Shown: positions 9,061-19,472 of the stretch, piece by piece | Layout: every line of letters starts with the position of its first letter | Position numbering within the stretch: position 1 is the stretch's first letter | NCBI GenBank assembly: GCA_027214255.1 | Contig: JAPWHL010000023.1 | Location: 1 to 62,620, forward strand | Source of the DNA: Roseovarius aestuarii | GTDB lineage: Bacteria > Pseudomonadota > Alphaproteobacteria > Rhodobacterales > Rhodobacteraceae | Length of the DNA: 62,620 nt | Direction of reading: 5' to 3' | Notes under the pieces: model-generated | Database searches by the model: none | Seen by the model: only the letters and a program-made list of their open reading frames with translations | Told to the model about the DNA's origin: nothing | Translations under genes and position numbers: made by a program

Positions 9061-9310
9061 TGCTGGTGTTCGGCCATTCGCGCCGGACGGATAGAATTTT
9101 GGGAAGCTTTACGAACGCGAGACTGTGGAAGCCGTCTTGCGTCAATCAAAATCTTGAACAGGTCCTTGTCTTGGACAAGCGAATTATTCTTTGGGAAGAA
9201 ACCTACAGTCAGGCCCAACGAAATCGAAGCTAAATGATCGCCGAGTGCAAAAACCGACTTTTGTCGAAAAAACGGTCTTTGGATGTCGAACAACAGCAAG
9301 GTTTAGATTT
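9061..9310. other. Degenerate stretch between the tniQ remnant and tRNA-Arg
   Basis: No convincing gene on either strand. Two minus-strand reading frames of 86 and 119 codons overlap here and cover the tniQ remnant antisense. Neither has a known domain. This stretch directly abuts the 3' end of the tRNA, the classic place for an island attachment site, but no repeat of the tRNA 3' end was found inside the window. Confidence 0.4.
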
Positions 9311-9387
9311 TGGCGGCCCCGGAAGGACTTGAACCCTCAACCTCGGACTTAGAAGGTCCTTGCTCTATCCAGTTGAGCTACGGAGCC
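9311..9387 (-). tRNA. tRNA-Arg (anticodon TCT)
   Basis: The minus strand folds as a full tRNA: acceptor GGCTCCG pairs with CGGGGCC, D-arm AGCTCAACTGGATAGAGC, anticodon stem AGGAC/GTCC around loop CTTCTAA with anticodon TCT, T-arm with GGTTCAAGTCC, encoded CCA. It decodes AGA (and AGG). Its 3' end points at the accessory island to its left, a common integration geometry. Confidence 0.95.
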
Positions 9388-9512
9388 ACACGACGACCTG
9401 CTTGGCAGCTCGCTCAAGACCCTTACTTTGTAAGCCCCGAAAAATCAAAGTCAAAAGTTGCCTTTGTTGCCCAATATATCCCTGTTCACTACGCCCGCCG
9501 CCCCCAGCTGCT

Positions 9513-10286
9513 TCAATCCTCGCCGAACGGATCCTCGGGATAGCCGACGCCGGCCAGATATAGGCCCTGCGGCGGGCAGACCGGGCCACAGGTGGCCCTG
9601 TCACATGCCTCAAGAACCCGGCGCACATCGTCCGGTGCCCACGCGCCGCGTCCCACGCGCTCTAGCGTGCCGACGATACTACGCACCTGATTGTGTAAAA
9701 AGGACCGAGCCCGCAGGAAAAACCGCACCTCTGGTCCGCCGGGGGCGTCCAGACGCTCGATGCGGATGGCATCCATGGTTTTCACCGGGCTGGCTGCCTG
9801 ACAGATCGACGACCGAAATGTTGTAAAATCATGGCGCCCCAACAAATGCACGGCCCCCGCCTGCATGGCCTCATGGTCCAACAAATGCGGCACTTGCCAC
9901 ACCAGCCCCGCATCATGCGTGGCAGGCGCGCGGCGCATCAGCAATCGAAACATATAGCGTCGCTCCACCGCTGAAAACCGCGCATGCCAATCTCTGTCCA
10001 CGGCGGCGCAATCCACGATGGCCACCGGATCCGGTTTAAGGTGATAGTTCAACGCTTCCATCAATCGAAATGGCGTCCAGTCCTTTTCAAGATCACAATG
10101 CGCCACCTGTGCCAGCCCATGTACACCCGCATCCGTGCGCCCGGCAGCCGCTATTGTATGCGCTCCGGGTTCCAAACGCGCCAACGCAGCTTCAATCGCG
10201 CCCTGTACCGACGGTTGATCGCGTTGCCGCTGCCATCCGGCAAACGGCGCGCCATGATATTCGACCTTCAAGGCAAATCTTGCCAT
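9513..10286 (-). CDS. truA: tRNA pseudouridine(38-40) synthase TruA
   Basis: 257 residues, normal family length. It isomerises uridines 38-40 in the anticodon arm of tRNAs. The catalytic Asp lies in GRTDAGVHG (D52). Start ATG 10286 is preceded by AGGAG at good spacing. An in-frame extension upstream lacks family similarity. It is transcribed towards the tRNA-Arg. A short conserved-looking element, seen elsewhere in the window, sits about 24 bases upstream of the start. Confidence 0.97.
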   Translation of the reverse strand: MARFALKVEYHGAPFAGWQRQRDQPSVQGAIEAALARLEPGAHTIAAAGRTDAGVHGLAQVAHCDLEKDWTPFRLMEALNYHLKPDPVAIVDCAAVDRDWHARFSAVERRYMFRLLMRRAPATHDAGLVWQVPHLLDHEAMQAGAVHLLGRHDFTTFRSSICQAASPVKTMDAIRIERLDAPGGPEVRFFLRARSFLHNQVRSIVGTLERVGRGAWAPDDVRRVLEACDRATCGPVCPPQGLYLAGVGYPEDPFGED

Positions 10287-10309
10287 TACATACTCCTGCT
10301 GCGCCCGCG

Positions 10310-10332
10310 CTTTCATCTTTCCCAAAATACCT
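10310..10332 (-). repeat. Intergenic motif AGGTATTT-N4/5-AAAGATGAAAG, copy 1
   Basis: The plus strand reads CTTTCATCTTTC then CCAAAATACCT. On the minus strand it lies just upstream of truA. Related copies occur at 34296-34319 and 48967-48989, with a degenerate one at 16553-16574. Function unknown. Confidence 0.6.
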
Positions 10333-10449
10333 GCGCGGCAGGCCCCGGCTGGCCACGAGATCTACCTATCAGTTCCGGCGCAGGACTGGAAACCACCGTC
10401 GCTCACAGTTATCTAAGCTACAGGCAATAAGAAAGAGGGCCGCGCTTTG

Positions 10450-11877
10450 GTGATTTCGACAGTGACCGACGGCCTGACGCGTGGGGCCGAACGCGTCACG
10501 GATGCGGTGAACGAAGCTCTGTTCGAGCCTGTGATCCGGATCGGCGTGACGGGCCTTGCCCGTGCAGGCAAGACGGTGTTCATCACTTCGCTGGTGGCCA
10601 ATTTGCTAGAGCGCGGGCGCATGCCCGGTCTGGTCGCTGCCGCCGAGGGGCGTATCACCGCTGCTTTCTTGCAACCACAGCCTGATGATACCGTGCCCCG
10701 GTTCGATTTTGAACACCATCTCGGAACCTTGACCGCGCCCGAGCCAAGCTGGCCTGACAACACCCGCGCCATTTCCGAGTTGCGCCTGTCTTTGCGTGTA
10801 CGTCCCGCCGGATTGCTGGCCGGGCTGACGGGGCCACGCACGGTACATATCGACATTGTGGATTATCCGGGAGAGTGGTTACTGGATCTGGCGTTGATGG
10901 ACAAATCTTACGGCGAATGGGCAGCCTCGACGCTGGCAGCCCTGCGTGCGCGCGCCATTGGCGCGCCTTTTGCCGCACTGGCGGATGCGGCCGTTACGAG
11001 TGGGCCTTGGGACGACCCTCAGATCAAATCACTTGCGGCCGGTTTCACCGATTATCTGACGGCAGCGCGCGATGCGGGCCTTAGTGGCATCGCACCGGGG
11101 CGGTTCCTTTGTCCGGGCGAGATGGCCGGATCGCCCGCCCTGACCTTTGCCCCTTTGCCAGCACCAGAAGACCGCCCGGATCGGCGTGCACTGTGGCGTG
11201 AAATGGAGCGTCGCTTTGATGCCTATAAAGCCCAAGTGGTGGCCCCGTTCTTTCGCGATCATTTCTCGCGGATTGATCGGCAGATTGTGTTGGTCGATGC
11301 GTTGGGGGCGATCCATTCCGGCCCGCCCGCGCTGGCGGATCTGCAAGATACGATGACTGAAATTTTGTCGGCATTTCGCCCTGGTCGCAACGCGTTCTTG
11401 TCGCGCCTGTTACGGGGGCGACGGGTTGAGAAAATTCTGTTCGCGGCGACCAAGGCAGACCATTTGCACCATACCCAACACGCGCGCCTCAGCGCCATCA
11501 TGGAGGCATTGACCGCACAGGCCCGGTCGCGTGCTGATTTCAGCGGGGCGCAAACGCATGCCATCGCAATGGCGTCCTTGCGCGCAACGGTCGAGGAAAT
11601 CCGCGAGCATGGCGGCGAGTCACTGGAATGCGTGCGCGGAACATTGTTGAACCCGGATGGTAGCCGGGGCAGGGCGGCGGCATTCTATCCCGGCGCGCTG
11701 CCCGACAGCCCCACAGATCTGTTGGGCCCTGCGCGCCAAGGCCAACAGACATGGTTGGATCAAGACTATCAAATCATGCGGTTCGCCCCTGCGCGCCTGT
11801 CGCTAAAGCCGGGCATGGGCCCGCCGCATATCCGGCTGGACCGGGCCGCGCAGTTCCTGATCGGAGACAAACTATGA
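10450..11877 (+). CDS. ycjX: YcjX-family (DUF463) P-loop GTPase-like protein
   Basis: About 475 residues with a Walker A motif GLARAGKT near residues 35-42 and the family signatures VDYPGEWLLDLAL and LVDALGAIHSG. YcjX-like proteins are stress-associated P-loop NTPases usually paired with a TIGR01620/YcjF membrane protein, as here. A GTG start at 10450 is chosen. TTG 10447 is equally possible. Its stop overlaps the ATG of the next gene (ATGA), so the three downstream genes form a translationally coupled operon. The molecular role in the cell is not established. Confidence 0.85.
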   Translation: MISTVTDGLTRGAERVTDAVNEALFEPVIRIGVTGLARAGKTVFITSLVANLLERGRMPGLVAAAEGRITAAFLQPQPDDTVPRFDFEHHLGTLTAPEPSWPDNTRAISELRLSLRVRPAGLLAGLTGPRTVHIDIVDYPGEWLLDLALMDKSYGEWAASTLAALRARAIGAPFAALADAAVTSGPWDDPQIKSLAAGFTDYLTAARDAGLSGIAPGRFLCPGEMAGSPALTFAPLPAPEDRPDRRALWREMERRFDAYKAQVVAPFFRDHFSRIDRQIVLVDALGAIHSGPPALADLQDTMTEILSAFRPGRNAFLSRLLRGRRVEKILFAATKADHLHHTQHARLSAIMEALTAQARSRADFSGAQTHAIAMASLRATVEEIREHGGESLECVRGTLLNPDGSRGRAAAFYPGALPDSPTDLLGPARQGQQTWLDQDYQIMRFAPARLSLKPGMGPPHIRLDRAAQFLIGDKL

Positions 11878-12329
11878 GGCAGGCCCCACAGCCTGCGCGC
11901 CTACGCGACGTGCCGCGGCTGACCGCGATTTTGCGGGAATTCAGCCGCACGACGCCTTGGTTGCCACACACGCGCAGCCTGACAACGGATCTGGCGTTGA
12001 TGGCGCGGATCACACGTGCCGGTTGGGTGCGAATGATGCGTGATGCCCGCGGTGCAGCGGGTTTCATCGCCCGCGACGGGGGGCGCATCCATGCCCTTTA
12101 CGTCCACCCGCGCGCGCGCAAATCCGGGCTGGGTCGTGCAATGCTGCGCGAGGCGCAGGCCTGTTGCCCCTCGCTGGATTTGTGGGTGGCCGAGGCCAAC
12201 ACGCACGCCCGCGCGTTTTATGCCGCGCAAGGATTTGCCGAGATCGAACGCGGCAATGGCGCGGGCAATGACGAAAATCTGGCCGAGATCCGTATGGTCT
12301 GGTCCCAGCGCGAAGGTGCAACACCATGA
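11874..12329 (+). CDS. GNAT family N-acetyltransferase
   Basis: 151 residues with a GNAT core: IHALYVHPRARKSGLGRAML (acetyl-CoA-binding motif A, R/K-x-x-G-x-G/A type) and a C-terminal LWVAEANTHARAFYAAQGF, typical of motif B. The acceptor substrate cannot be predicted. It sits between ycjX and its usual membrane partner with 4-base overlaps on both sides, so it is co-expressed with them. This insertion in the pair is the only context clue. Confidence 0.88.
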   Translation: MRQAPQPARLRDVPRLTAILREFSRTTPWLPHTRSLTTDLALMARITRAGWVRMMRDARGAAGFIARDGGRIHALYVHPRARKSGLGRAMLREAQACCPSLDLWVAEANTHARAFYAAQGFAEIERGNGAGNDENLAEIRMVWSQREGATP

Positions 12330-13351
12330 GCAAAGGCCCCATCCTGTTTGATCTGGAAACGCCCTCGGGTCCAGATGCACCCGACGCAAGCGTCAGCCCC
12401 GCCGACGCTCCGCCGGTGCCCGACCTGACCGACGCGCCCCATACCGCCCCTGAGGGGCGCGCGATGCGCGCTGCTGCCACCTTGGCCGCAGGCAAACCCT
12501 CGCGTTTGATGCGCCTGTTCTGGTCATTGCTGATGACGCTTCTGGGTATCGCCATATCGCTGGCCGCATGGGATTTTGCCACCGGCTTGATCGCGCGGGC
12601 GCCGCTACTGGGCTATGGCGTTACTGCATTGATCTGCGCGCTGATTGCCGTCCTTTTGGCCATTGCCCTGCGCGAATTGTCGGCCTTTGCCCGCCTGAAG
12701 AGAATCGACCATTTGCATCGCGCAGCCGCCACCGCGCTGGCTGACGATGATCTGGGGGCCGCCCGCGAGGTCACAGCGGGCTTGGTCGCGCTTTATGCCG
12801 GGCGAGAAGACACTGCATGGGGACGCAGCCGTCTGGCGGAACACAGCGGCGATCAATTTGACGCAGCCACCCTGTTGACGCTGACCGAAGATACGTTGCT
12901 GGCCCCGCTGGATGCCGCCGCCGCCCGCGAGGTCGAGGCCGCCGCCCGCCAAGTTGCCGCTGTTACTGCGCTGGTCCCTCTGGCGTTGGCCGATGTTGTC
13001 GCGGCTCTGACATCCAACATTCGCATGATCCGGCGCATCGCGGAAATCTATGGCGGGCGCTCGGGCGCGCTTGGGGCGTGGCGTTTGACACGCGCGGTTA
13101 TGACCCATCTGGTCGCCACCGGGGCTGTGGCCGTAGGTGATGACCTGATCGGCGCCGTCGCAGGCGGCAGTGTCCTAAGCAAAATTTCGCGTCGGTTTGG
13201 TGAGGGTGTGGTGAACGGTGCGTTGACTGCCCGCGTCGGCGTGGCTGCGATGGAGGTGTGTCGCCCGTTGCCGTTTTCGCAGGGCAAACGCCCGTCTGTG
13301 CGCCGCCTGATGACAACCGCGCTCAGCGGATTGTTTCCCACTGGGAAATGA
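12326..13351 (+). CDS. TIGR01620/YcjF-like inner membrane protein (DUF697)
   Basis: 341 residues. A Pro/Ala/Asp-rich N-terminus of about 55 residues is followed by two adjacent transmembrane segments (LFWSLLMTLLGIAISLAAW and YGVTALICALIAVLLAIAL) and a long C-terminal domain of the YcjF/TIGR01620 kind. It is the standard partner of YcjX proteins, and the coupled arrangement supports that. Biochemical function unknown. About 215 bases without a gene separate it from ileS. Confidence 0.85.
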   Translation: MSKGPILFDLETPSGPDAPDASVSPADAPPVPDLTDAPHTAPEGRAMRAAATLAAGKPSRLMRLFWSLLMTLLGIAISLAAWDFATGLIARAPLLGYGVTALICALIAVLLAIALRELSAFARLKRIDHLHRAAATALADDDLGAAREVTAGLVALYAGREDTAWGRSRLAEHSGDQFDAATLLTLTEDTLLAPLDAAAAREVEAAARQVAAVTALVPLALADVVAALTSNIRMIRRIAEIYGGRSGALGAWRLTRAVMTHLVATGAVAVGDDLIGAVAGGSVLSKISRRFGEGVVNGALTARVGVAAMEVCRPLPFSQGKRPSVRRLMTTALSGLFPTGK

Positions 13352-13566
13352 TTCTCGCAGGCAGGCCCGCCACAGCTATGCGTTATTGGCAGTCTGGACG
13401 TCCTTTGATGTGCACCCTATAAGGCCCTCATGACGCATATATTGGCGATCATTATTCGAATTACATGCCCGGCGCTCTGATAACACGAGCCGCCGGGACA
13501 AGGCGTTTGATCCGTCGCGCCGCCCCACCCATTCCCCGACCTATCCAGTGACAAAGGACGCAACAG

Positions 13567-16506
13567 ATGTGCGCCGACACCACCGAAACGCCGCAAGGCC
13601 CTGACTATAAATCAACGCTGAACCTGCCCCAGACCGACTTTCCCATGCGTGCAGGCCTACCCAAACGCGAGCCCGAGTGGCTGGCCCGTTGGGAGAAAAT
13701 CGGCATCTATGATCGTTTGCGCGAAAAAGCGGCTCAGGCTTCGGGCAGCCGTGCACCCTTTACCCTGCATGACGGCCCGCCCTATGCCAACGGGCATTTG
13801 CACATCGGTCACGCGCTGAACAAGATCCTCAAGGATATGGTTGTGCGCAGCCAGCAGATGATGGGCCGCGATGCGCGCTATATCCCGGGCTGGGATTGTC
13901 ATGGTCTGCCCATCGAGTGGAAAATCGAAGAGCAATACCGCAAAAAGGGCCGCGACAAGGACGATGTGCCAATCGTCGATTTCCGCCAGGAATGCCGCAA
14001 GTTTGCCGAAGGCTGGGTCGATATCCAGCGCGACGAATTCAAGCGCCTTGGCGTCACCGGAAAATGGGAAAAACCCTATCTGACGATGGATTTCCGTGCC
14101 GAGCGGATCATCGCGGAAGAGTTCCAGAAATTTCTGATGACCGGCACTTTGTATCAAGGCTCCAAGCCTGTTATGTGGTCACCGATCGAGCAGACCGCGC
14201 TGGCCGAGGCCGAGGTGGAATACCACGACAAGGACAGCTTCACGGTTTGGGTGAAGTTTACCGTCACCAACTCTGGCCCGCTAGAAGGCGCGCAGGTTGT
14301 CATCTGGACGACAACCCCGTGGACCATCCCGTCCAACAAGGCCGTCGTTTATGGCGATAGCTTTGCCTATGGCCTTTACGAGGTCACGGATGCGCCCGAC
14401 GAATGCTGGGTCGCCAAGGGCAACCGCTTTATCCTTGCGGACAAGCTGGCCGACGATGTGTTGACCCGTGCACGTCTGGAACAGGGTCAGTGGACACGCG
14501 TGCGCGATGTACCTGCTGATGAACTGGCGGGCCTGTCCCTGTCCCACCCCTTGGCTGGCTCTGACGGCTCAAACGGTGAATGGGACGCCCCTCGTGATTT
14601 TCGCGCCGCCGATTTCGTCACCGACGAAGAAGGCACCGGCTTTGTCCACTGTGCACCCAGCCACGGTATGGAAGAATTCGAACTGTACCGCGACCTTGGC
14701 ATGCTGGAACAGGTGATCACCTATAACGTCATGGATGATGGCAGCTTCCGCGCGGACCTGCCGTTCTTCGGTGGCAAACACATCCTCAAACCCAACGGGA
14801 AAGAGGGCAACGCCAACAAGGCCGTGATCGACAAGCTGGTCGAGGTTGGCGGCCTTCTGGCTCGCGGCAAGATCACCCATAGTTATCCGCATTCGTGGCG
14901 CTCCAAGGCCCCGATCATCTATCGCAACACACCGCAATGGTTCGCTGCCATCGACCGCCCCATCGGCGATGGTCAGGACAGCTACGGCAAAACCATCCGC
15001 GAACGTGCGCTGACCTCCATCGACGAGCTGGTCACTTGGACCCCGCAAAAGGGCCGCAATCGCCTGCATGCGATGATCGAGGCACGCCCCGATTGGGTTC
15101 TGTCACGCCAACGCGCCTGGGGTGTCCCGCTGACCTGCTTTACCAAGCGCGGCGCGCTGCCCACTGACGAGGGCTTTTTGCTGCAAAACGAACAGGTCAA
15201 TGCCCGCATCCTAGAGGCATTCGAGGTCGAAGGCGCGGACGCATGGTACAAGGACGGCGCCAAGGAACGCTTCCTTGACGGGCTGGTGAACCCGGACGAG
15301 TGGGACAAGGTCGACGATATTCTGGACGTGTGGTTCGACTCGGGCTCGACCCACGCCTTCGTTCTGCGCGACCGCGAGGATGGCTCTGAGGATGGGCTGG
15401 CGGACCTCTATCTTGAGGGCACCGACCAGCACCGCGGCTGGTTCCATTCATCCATGTTGCAGGCTTGTGGCACAATGGGGCGCGCGCCCTATCACGGCGT
15501 GTTGACCCACGGGTTCACACTGGACGCCAAGGGCAACAAAATGTCCAAATCCGTCGGCAATACCGTGTCCCCCGAAGAAGTCACCAAACAATACGGCGCA
15601 GACATTCTGCGCCTCTGGGTGGCCCAATCGGATTATACTGCTGACCTGCGCATCGGTCCCGAAATCCTGAAGGGTGTCGCCGACAGCTATCGTCGCCTGC
15701 GCAACACAATGCGTTTCTTGTTGGGGGCACTGGCCCATTTCAAGGACTCCGACCGTGTCGAAGCTTCTGAGATGCCCGAACTGGAACAATGGGTCCTGCA
15801 TCGCATGGCCGAATTGGACGCCCGCGTGCACGAAGGATACAAAGCCTACGATTTCCAAGGCGTGTTTCAAGCCCTGTTCAACTTCTGCACGCTGGACTTG
15901 TCGGCCTTCTATTTCGACATGCGCAAAGACGTGCTCTATTGCGATGGCGACAGCGCGGCTCGCCGTGCGGCCCATACGGTTCTGGATCTGCTGTTCCACC
16001 GTCTGACCACTTGGCTGGCACCGGTTCTGGTTTTCACCATGGAAGAAGTCTGGCTCGAACGTTTCCCCCAAGACGGCACATCGCTACACCTTCAGGACAT
16101 ACCGCAAACGCCTCAGGATTGGCTGAACCCCGATCTGGCCACGAAATGGGCCCGCGTCCGTCAGGCCCGCCGCGTGGTGACGGCTGCGCTGGAAATCCAG
16201 CGGACGAACAAGGTCATCGGCTCCTCTCTTGAGGCAGCGCCGACGGTCTATGTCACTGATCCAGACACGCTGGCAGCGCTGAAATCGGTCCCGTTTGAGG
16301 ATGTGTGCATCACCTCGGCCATCACCCTGACCGATGCAGATGCACCGGCAGATGCCTTTACCCTGCCAGAAACCAGTGGCATCGCCGTCAGTTTCGCCAA
16401 AGCATCGGGCGACAAGTGCCAGCGGTGTTGGAAAATCCTGCCTGATGTCGGCACGTATACCGACCACCCCGGCACTTGCGGACGCTGCGCGACGGCTTTG
16501 GGATAA
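13567..16506 (+). CDS. ileS: Isoleucyl-tRNA synthetase
   Basis: 979 residues. A class I synthetase charging tRNA-Ile. It has the HIGH-type motif HLHIGH (77-82), KMSKS (658-662), a complete editing (CP1) insertion including WTTTPWTIP, and a C-terminal zinc-binding region with CQRC and CGRC near the end. ATG 13567 is preceded by AAAGGA. Length and motifs fit the bacterial IleS1 type, in which the zinc-binding tail is kept. A hairpin at 16515 probably ends transcription. Confidence 0.98.
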   Translation: MCADTTETPQGPDYKSTLNLPQTDFPMRAGLPKREPEWLARWEKIGIYDRLREKAAQASGSRAPFTLHDGPPYANGHLHIGHALNKILKDMVVRSQQMMGRDARYIPGWDCHGLPIEWKIEEQYRKKGRDKDDVPIVDFRQECRKFAEGWVDIQRDEFKRLGVTGKWEKPYLTMDFRAERIIAEEFQKFLMTGTLYQGSKPVMWSPIEQTALAEAEVEYHDKDSFTVWVKFTVTNSGPLEGAQVVIWTTTPWTIPSNKAVVYGDSFAYGLYEVTDAPDECWVAKGNRFILADKLADDVLTRARLEQGQWTRVRDVPADELAGLSLSHPLAGSDGSNGEWDAPRDFRAADFVTDEEGTGFVHCAPSHGMEEFELYRDLGMLEQVITYNVMDDGSFRADLPFFGGKHILKPNGKEGNANKAVIDKLVEVGGLLARGKITHSYPHSWRSKAPIIYRNTPQWFAAIDRPIGDGQDSYGKTIRERALTSIDELVTWTPQKGRNRLHAMIEARPDWVLSRQRAWGVPLTCFTKRGALPTDEGFLLQNEQVNARILEAFEVEGADAWYKDGAKERFLDGLVNPDEWDKVDDILDVWFDSGSTHAFVLRDREDGSEDGLADLYLEGTDQHRGWFHSSMLQACGTMGRAPYHGVLTHGFTLDAKGNKMSKSVGNTVSPEEVTKQYGADILRLWVAQSDYTADLRIGPEILKGVADSYRRLRNTMRFLLGALAHFKDSDRVEASEMPELEQWVLHRMAELDARVHEGYKAYDFQGVFQALFNFCTLDLSAFYFDMRKDVLYCDGDSAARRAAHTVLDLLFHRLTTWLAPVLVFTMEEVWLERFPQDGTSLHLQDIPQTPQDWLNPDLATKWARVRQARRVVTAALEIQRTNKVIGSSLEAAPTVYVTDPDTLAALKSVPFEDVCITSAITLTDADAPADAFTLPETSGIAVSFAKASGDKCQRCWKILPDVGTYTDHPGTCGRCATALG

Positions 16507-16514
16507 AACCTGTC

Positions 16515-16542
16515 GACCCGGCGTACAGGCTTGCGCCGGGTC
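16515..16542 (+). terminator. Probable terminator of ileS
   Basis: GACCCGGCG (16515-16523) pairs perfectly with CGCCGGGTC (16534-16542) around a 10-base loop. A T-rich tract follows about ten bases later. Confidence 0.6.
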
Positions 16543-16552
16543 GCTTTGCATG

Positions 16553-16574
16553 CTTTTTCTTGGTCAAAATACCC
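16553..16574 (+). repeat. Degenerate copy of the CTTTC...AATACC intergenic motif
   Basis: CTTTTTCTTGGTCAAAATACCC resembles the motif seen upstream of truA and at 34296 and 48967, matching best at its two ends. It lies between ileS and the following PLP-enzyme gene. Confidence 0.35.
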
Positions 16575-16640
16575 ATTGCACAACACTTGGCGCATACCCA
16601 CCGCCAATGCTGTGTGGGGCTTGCCACAAAGGATTCCAGC

Positions 16641-17792
16641 ATGAAGAACCGCCCCCTTTCGCCTGCCACGCGGCTGGCACAGGCCCTGCGCTATCTTGAT
16701 CCCGACACGGGCGCGATTGTTCCGGCGATCCAACCGTCGGCCACCTATGCCCGCGCGGCGGATTATTCCGAACGTAAACCGTATATCTATCGCCGCGACA
16801 GTAACGAAACCACTGACCACGCCGAGGCAATCATCGCCGATCTGGAAGGCGCGGCAGACACGCTTTTGTTTGCGTCGGGCATGTCAGCGGCCAGCGCGGT
16901 GATGGACGCGCTGCCGGCGCGCGCCCATGTGGTTGCGCCCGATGTGATGTATCATGGCGTTTTGCAACAGCTGCAAAAGCACCACGCGCTGGGGCGGTTG
17001 GACGTGACGTTTTACAAAACCGGCGATCTTGATGCGATGCAATCGGCCATGCGCGATGGCGAAACCGTGCTGGTCTGGGTCGAGACCCCGAACAACCCCG
17101 ATTGGGACGTGACCGATATCGCCGCCGCCGCCACTATTGCCCACGCAGGCGGCGCGCGCCTGTTTACTGACTGCACCGGAACACCGCCTTGCTGCACACA
17201 GGCGTTGACCCTTGGCGCGGATATCTCGTTTCACTCGGCCACGAAATACCTCAACGGTCATTCGGATGTGACCGCAGGCGCGCTGTCGGTCAGTGATCCC
17301 AACGCGATGTGGGACGAAATCCAGAATATTCGCAAACTCCAAGGCACGGTGTTACAATCGTTTGATGCCTTCCTGCTGATCCGGGGCATGCGTACCCTTA
17401 TGCTGCGAGTCGAGCGTGCCACGCAGAATGCGCTGACATTGGCGCGGCATTTCGATGGGCATCCGCTGGTCCAAAAGGTGCTTTTCCCCGGTCTGCCGTC
17501 CCATCCCGGCCACGAAGTGTCCAAACGCCAGACGGGTGGTCTATATGGTGGGATGTTGTCGATCATCACCACCGGAACGGAACAAACGGCCATCGACACC
17601 GCGCGGTTTTGCGAGCTGTTTTATCCTGCCACCTCGCTGGGCGGAGTCGAAAGCCTGATCGAACACCGCAAAACTGTGTCCGGCGAAGGCTTCAAGGTGC
17701 ATCCCAACCTGCTGCGTCTCAGCATCGGGATCGAGGATGTGGATGATTTGATTGCCGATCTGGAACAGGCCCTGACCCGCGCCACCGCCTGA
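16641..17792 (+). CDS. Trans-sulfuration (Cys/Met metabolism) PLP-dependent enzyme
   Basis: 383 residues with the fold-type I signature of the cystathionine gamma-synthase/beta-lyase family. The PLP lysine lies in SATKYLNGHSD (K202), with ETPNNP upstream and LGGVESLIEHR near the C-terminus. It could be a cystathionine beta-lyase, a methionine gamma-lyase or a related enzyme. The sequence does not decide. Start ATG 16641 follows AAAGGA. A longer in-frame extension would run through the terminator region and is rejected. It stands alone between ileS and the next transaminase. Confidence 0.85.
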   Translation: MKNRPLSPATRLAQALRYLDPDTGAIVPAIQPSATYARAADYSERKPYIYRRDSNETTDHAEAIIADLEGAADTLLFASGMSAASAVMDALPARAHVVAPDVMYHGVLQQLQKHHALGRLDVTFYKTGDLDAMQSAMRDGETVLVWVETPNNPDWDVTDIAAAATIAHAGGARLFTDCTGTPPCCTQALTLGADISFHSATKYLNGHSDVTAGALSVSDPNAMWDEIQNIRKLQGTVLQSFDAFLLIRGMRTLMLRVERATQNALTLARHFDGHPLVQKVLFPGLPSHPGHEVSKRQTGGLYGGMLSIITTGTEQTAIDTARFCELFYPATSLGGVESLIEHRKTVSGEGFKVHPNLLRLSIGIEDVDDLIADLEQALTRATA

Positions 17793-18007
17793 AGGCCGGA
17801 TAAAATCAGGCCTGTAACGGCCATGACCCGCTGGCGCGCGCCATTAACTGGCCCTATTTATTGGGTCTGTTTGGACCTATCACTGGCGGGCAATCGCGGG
17901 TCCAATAGCCGGCAGATCGCACAGACGCCCTGCGCCCGCGCGCACCTTCCCCTGTTCCCGACGTCGGCCCCGAACGGACAGTCGGTCATAACCCATTGGA
18001 GACGAAA

Positions 18008-19408
18008 ATGGACGGCAAATTTCTGGACAATGATATCGCAAAAGTCGTGGAAGCAGACCGCGCCCACGTCTGGCACCACCTGATTCAGCACGCAGGCTGG
18101 ACCGGCGCCGATCCCAAATCCGACCCGCGCATCATTGTTGAAGGCAAAGGCATGCGTGTCTGGGACCAGAAGGGCAAGGAACATCTTGATGCCGTTTCCG
18201 GCGGCGTCTGGACCGTCAATGTCGGTTATGGCCGAGAGCGTATTGCCAATGCTGTCCGCGACCAACTGATAAAACTGCCCTATTTTGCGGGCTCAACCGG
18301 GTCGATCCCCGGCGCGATGTTCTCGGAAAAACTGATCTCGAAAATGCCGGGGATGAGCCGGGTCTATTTCACCAACTCGGGCTCGGAAGCCAACGAAAAG
18401 GCCTTTAAGATGATCCGCCAGATCGCGCACAAACGCTATGGCGGCAAAAAGCACAAGATCCTCTATCGTGACCGCGATTACCACGGCTCGACCCTTGCGG
18501 CGATGTCGGCAGGCGGTCAGGACGAACGTAACGTGCAATACGGCCCGTTTGCCCCCGGTTTTGTCCGCGTCCCTCATTGCATGGAGTACCGCGCTCAGTG
18601 GGATCTGTCGGGCGAGGAATACGGCATTGCGGCAGCCAACGCGATTGAAGAGGTGATTCTGGCCGAAGGCGCGGACACAATCGGTGGTCTGTGCCTTGAG
18701 CCGGTCACGGCAGGTGGCGGCGTGATCCCTGCGCCCGATGGTTATTGGCCCCGTGTGCAGGAAATCTGTGCCAAATACGATATCTTGCTTCACATCGACG
18801 AGGTCGTCTGCGGCGTGGGCCGTACCGGAACCGAATGGTTCGGCTATCAGCACTATGGCGTCAAACCCGATTTGGTGACGATGGCCAAAGGCGTTGCCTC
18901 GGGCTATGCGGCGATTGCGTGCTGTGTGACCAACGAAAAGGTATTCGAACTGTTTCAGGACGACGCCACCGATCCGTTGAACTATTTCCGCGACATTTCC
19001 ACCTTTGGCGGATGTACGGCGGGCCCGGCGGCGGCACTGGAAAATATCGCCATCATCGAAGAGGAAGGCCTGCTGGAAAACACCACGGCCATGGGCGACT
19101 ACATGATGGACCAGTTGCGCGCGCTCAAAGACAAGCACGCCGTGGTGGGGGATGTGCGCGGTAAGGGCCTGTTTCTGGGGGCCGAACTGGTCAGCGATCG
19201 CGCGAGCAAGGAACCCGTGGCCGAAAAGGCGGCGCAGGCTGTTGTGGCGGACTGCATGGCGCAGGGTGTAATCATCGGCATGACCAATCGGTCAATCCCC
19301 GGCTTTAACAACACGCTGTGCTATTCGCCTGCGCTGATTGCGACCAAAGATGATATCGATCAGATCATTGCGGCCACCGACAGCGCCCTGACCAAGGTGT
19401 TTGGCTAA
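18008..19408 (+). CDS. Class III aminotransferase, taurine-pyruvate aminotransferase-like
   Basis: 466 residues. Fold-type I transaminase with NSGSEANEKAFK, YHGSTLAAM, IDEVVCGVGRTG and the PLP lysine in TMAKGVASGY (K294). The N-terminal VEADRAHVWHHL and the sequence around RDRDYHGST resemble taurine-pyruvate aminotransferases (Tpa), which make sulfoacetaldehyde and alanine from taurine. No taurine transporter, Xsc or regulator lies nearby, so the substrate stays open. Start ATG 18008 has GGAGA six bases upstream. A TTG four codons earlier would place the start inside this site. Confidence 0.8.
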   Translation: MDGKFLDNDIAKVVEADRAHVWHHLIQHAGWTGADPKSDPRIIVEGKGMRVWDQKGKEHLDAVSGGVWTVNVGYGRERIANAVRDQLIKLPYFAGSTGSIPGAMFSEKLISKMPGMSRVYFTNSGSEANEKAFKMIRQIAHKRYGGKKHKILYRDRDYHGSTLAAMSAGGQDERNVQYGPFAPGFVRVPHCMEYRAQWDLSGEEYGIAAANAIEEVILAEGADTIGGLCLEPVTAGGGVIPAPDGYWPRVQEICAKYDILLHIDEVVCGVGRTGTEWFGYQHYGVKPDLVTMAKGVASGYAAIACCVTNEKVFELFQDDATDPLNYFRDISTFGGCTAGPAAALENIAIIEEEGLLENTTAMGDYMMDQLRALKDKHAVVGDVRGKGLFLGAELVSDRASKEPVAEKAAQAVVADCMAQGVIIGMTNRSIPGFNNTLCYSPALIATKDDIDQIIAATDSALTKVFG

Positions 19409-19416
19409 AGCTCAAC

Positions 19417-19446
19417 GCGCGTCCATGGTCTCGGCCATGGGCGCGC
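19417..19446. terminator. Bidirectional terminator hairpin
   Basis: GCGCGTCCATGG and CCATGGGCGCGC form a 12-bp stem (one G-T pair) with a 6-base loop, followed by a T-rich stretch. It lies between converging genes. Confidence 0.7.
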
Positions 19447-19472
19447 TGTGCGTTTCTTTCGCATCGGCGACG

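Noticed and set aside
8885..9299. Two minus-strand open frames of 86 and 119 codons
   Set aside because: They run antisense to the tniQ fragment and overlap each other; no similarity or start signal.
12853..13341. Long antisense frames in GC-rich genes
   Set aside because: Expected by chance in high-GC coding DNA; the forward genes explain the sequence.
13352..13566. Possible T-box or leader structure before ileS
   Set aside because: No T-box core sequence or terminator/antiterminator pair; alphaproteobacterial ileS genes do not use T-boxes.
16476..16640. N-terminal extension of the trans-sulfuration enzyme
   Set aside because: It would begin inside ileS and pass through its terminator; residues before the ATG 16641 have no family similarity.
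18008..19408. Full taurine degradation locus around the Tpa-like transaminase
   Set aside because: No xsc, pta, tau transporter or TauR-like regulator is found nearby, so only the single gene is called.
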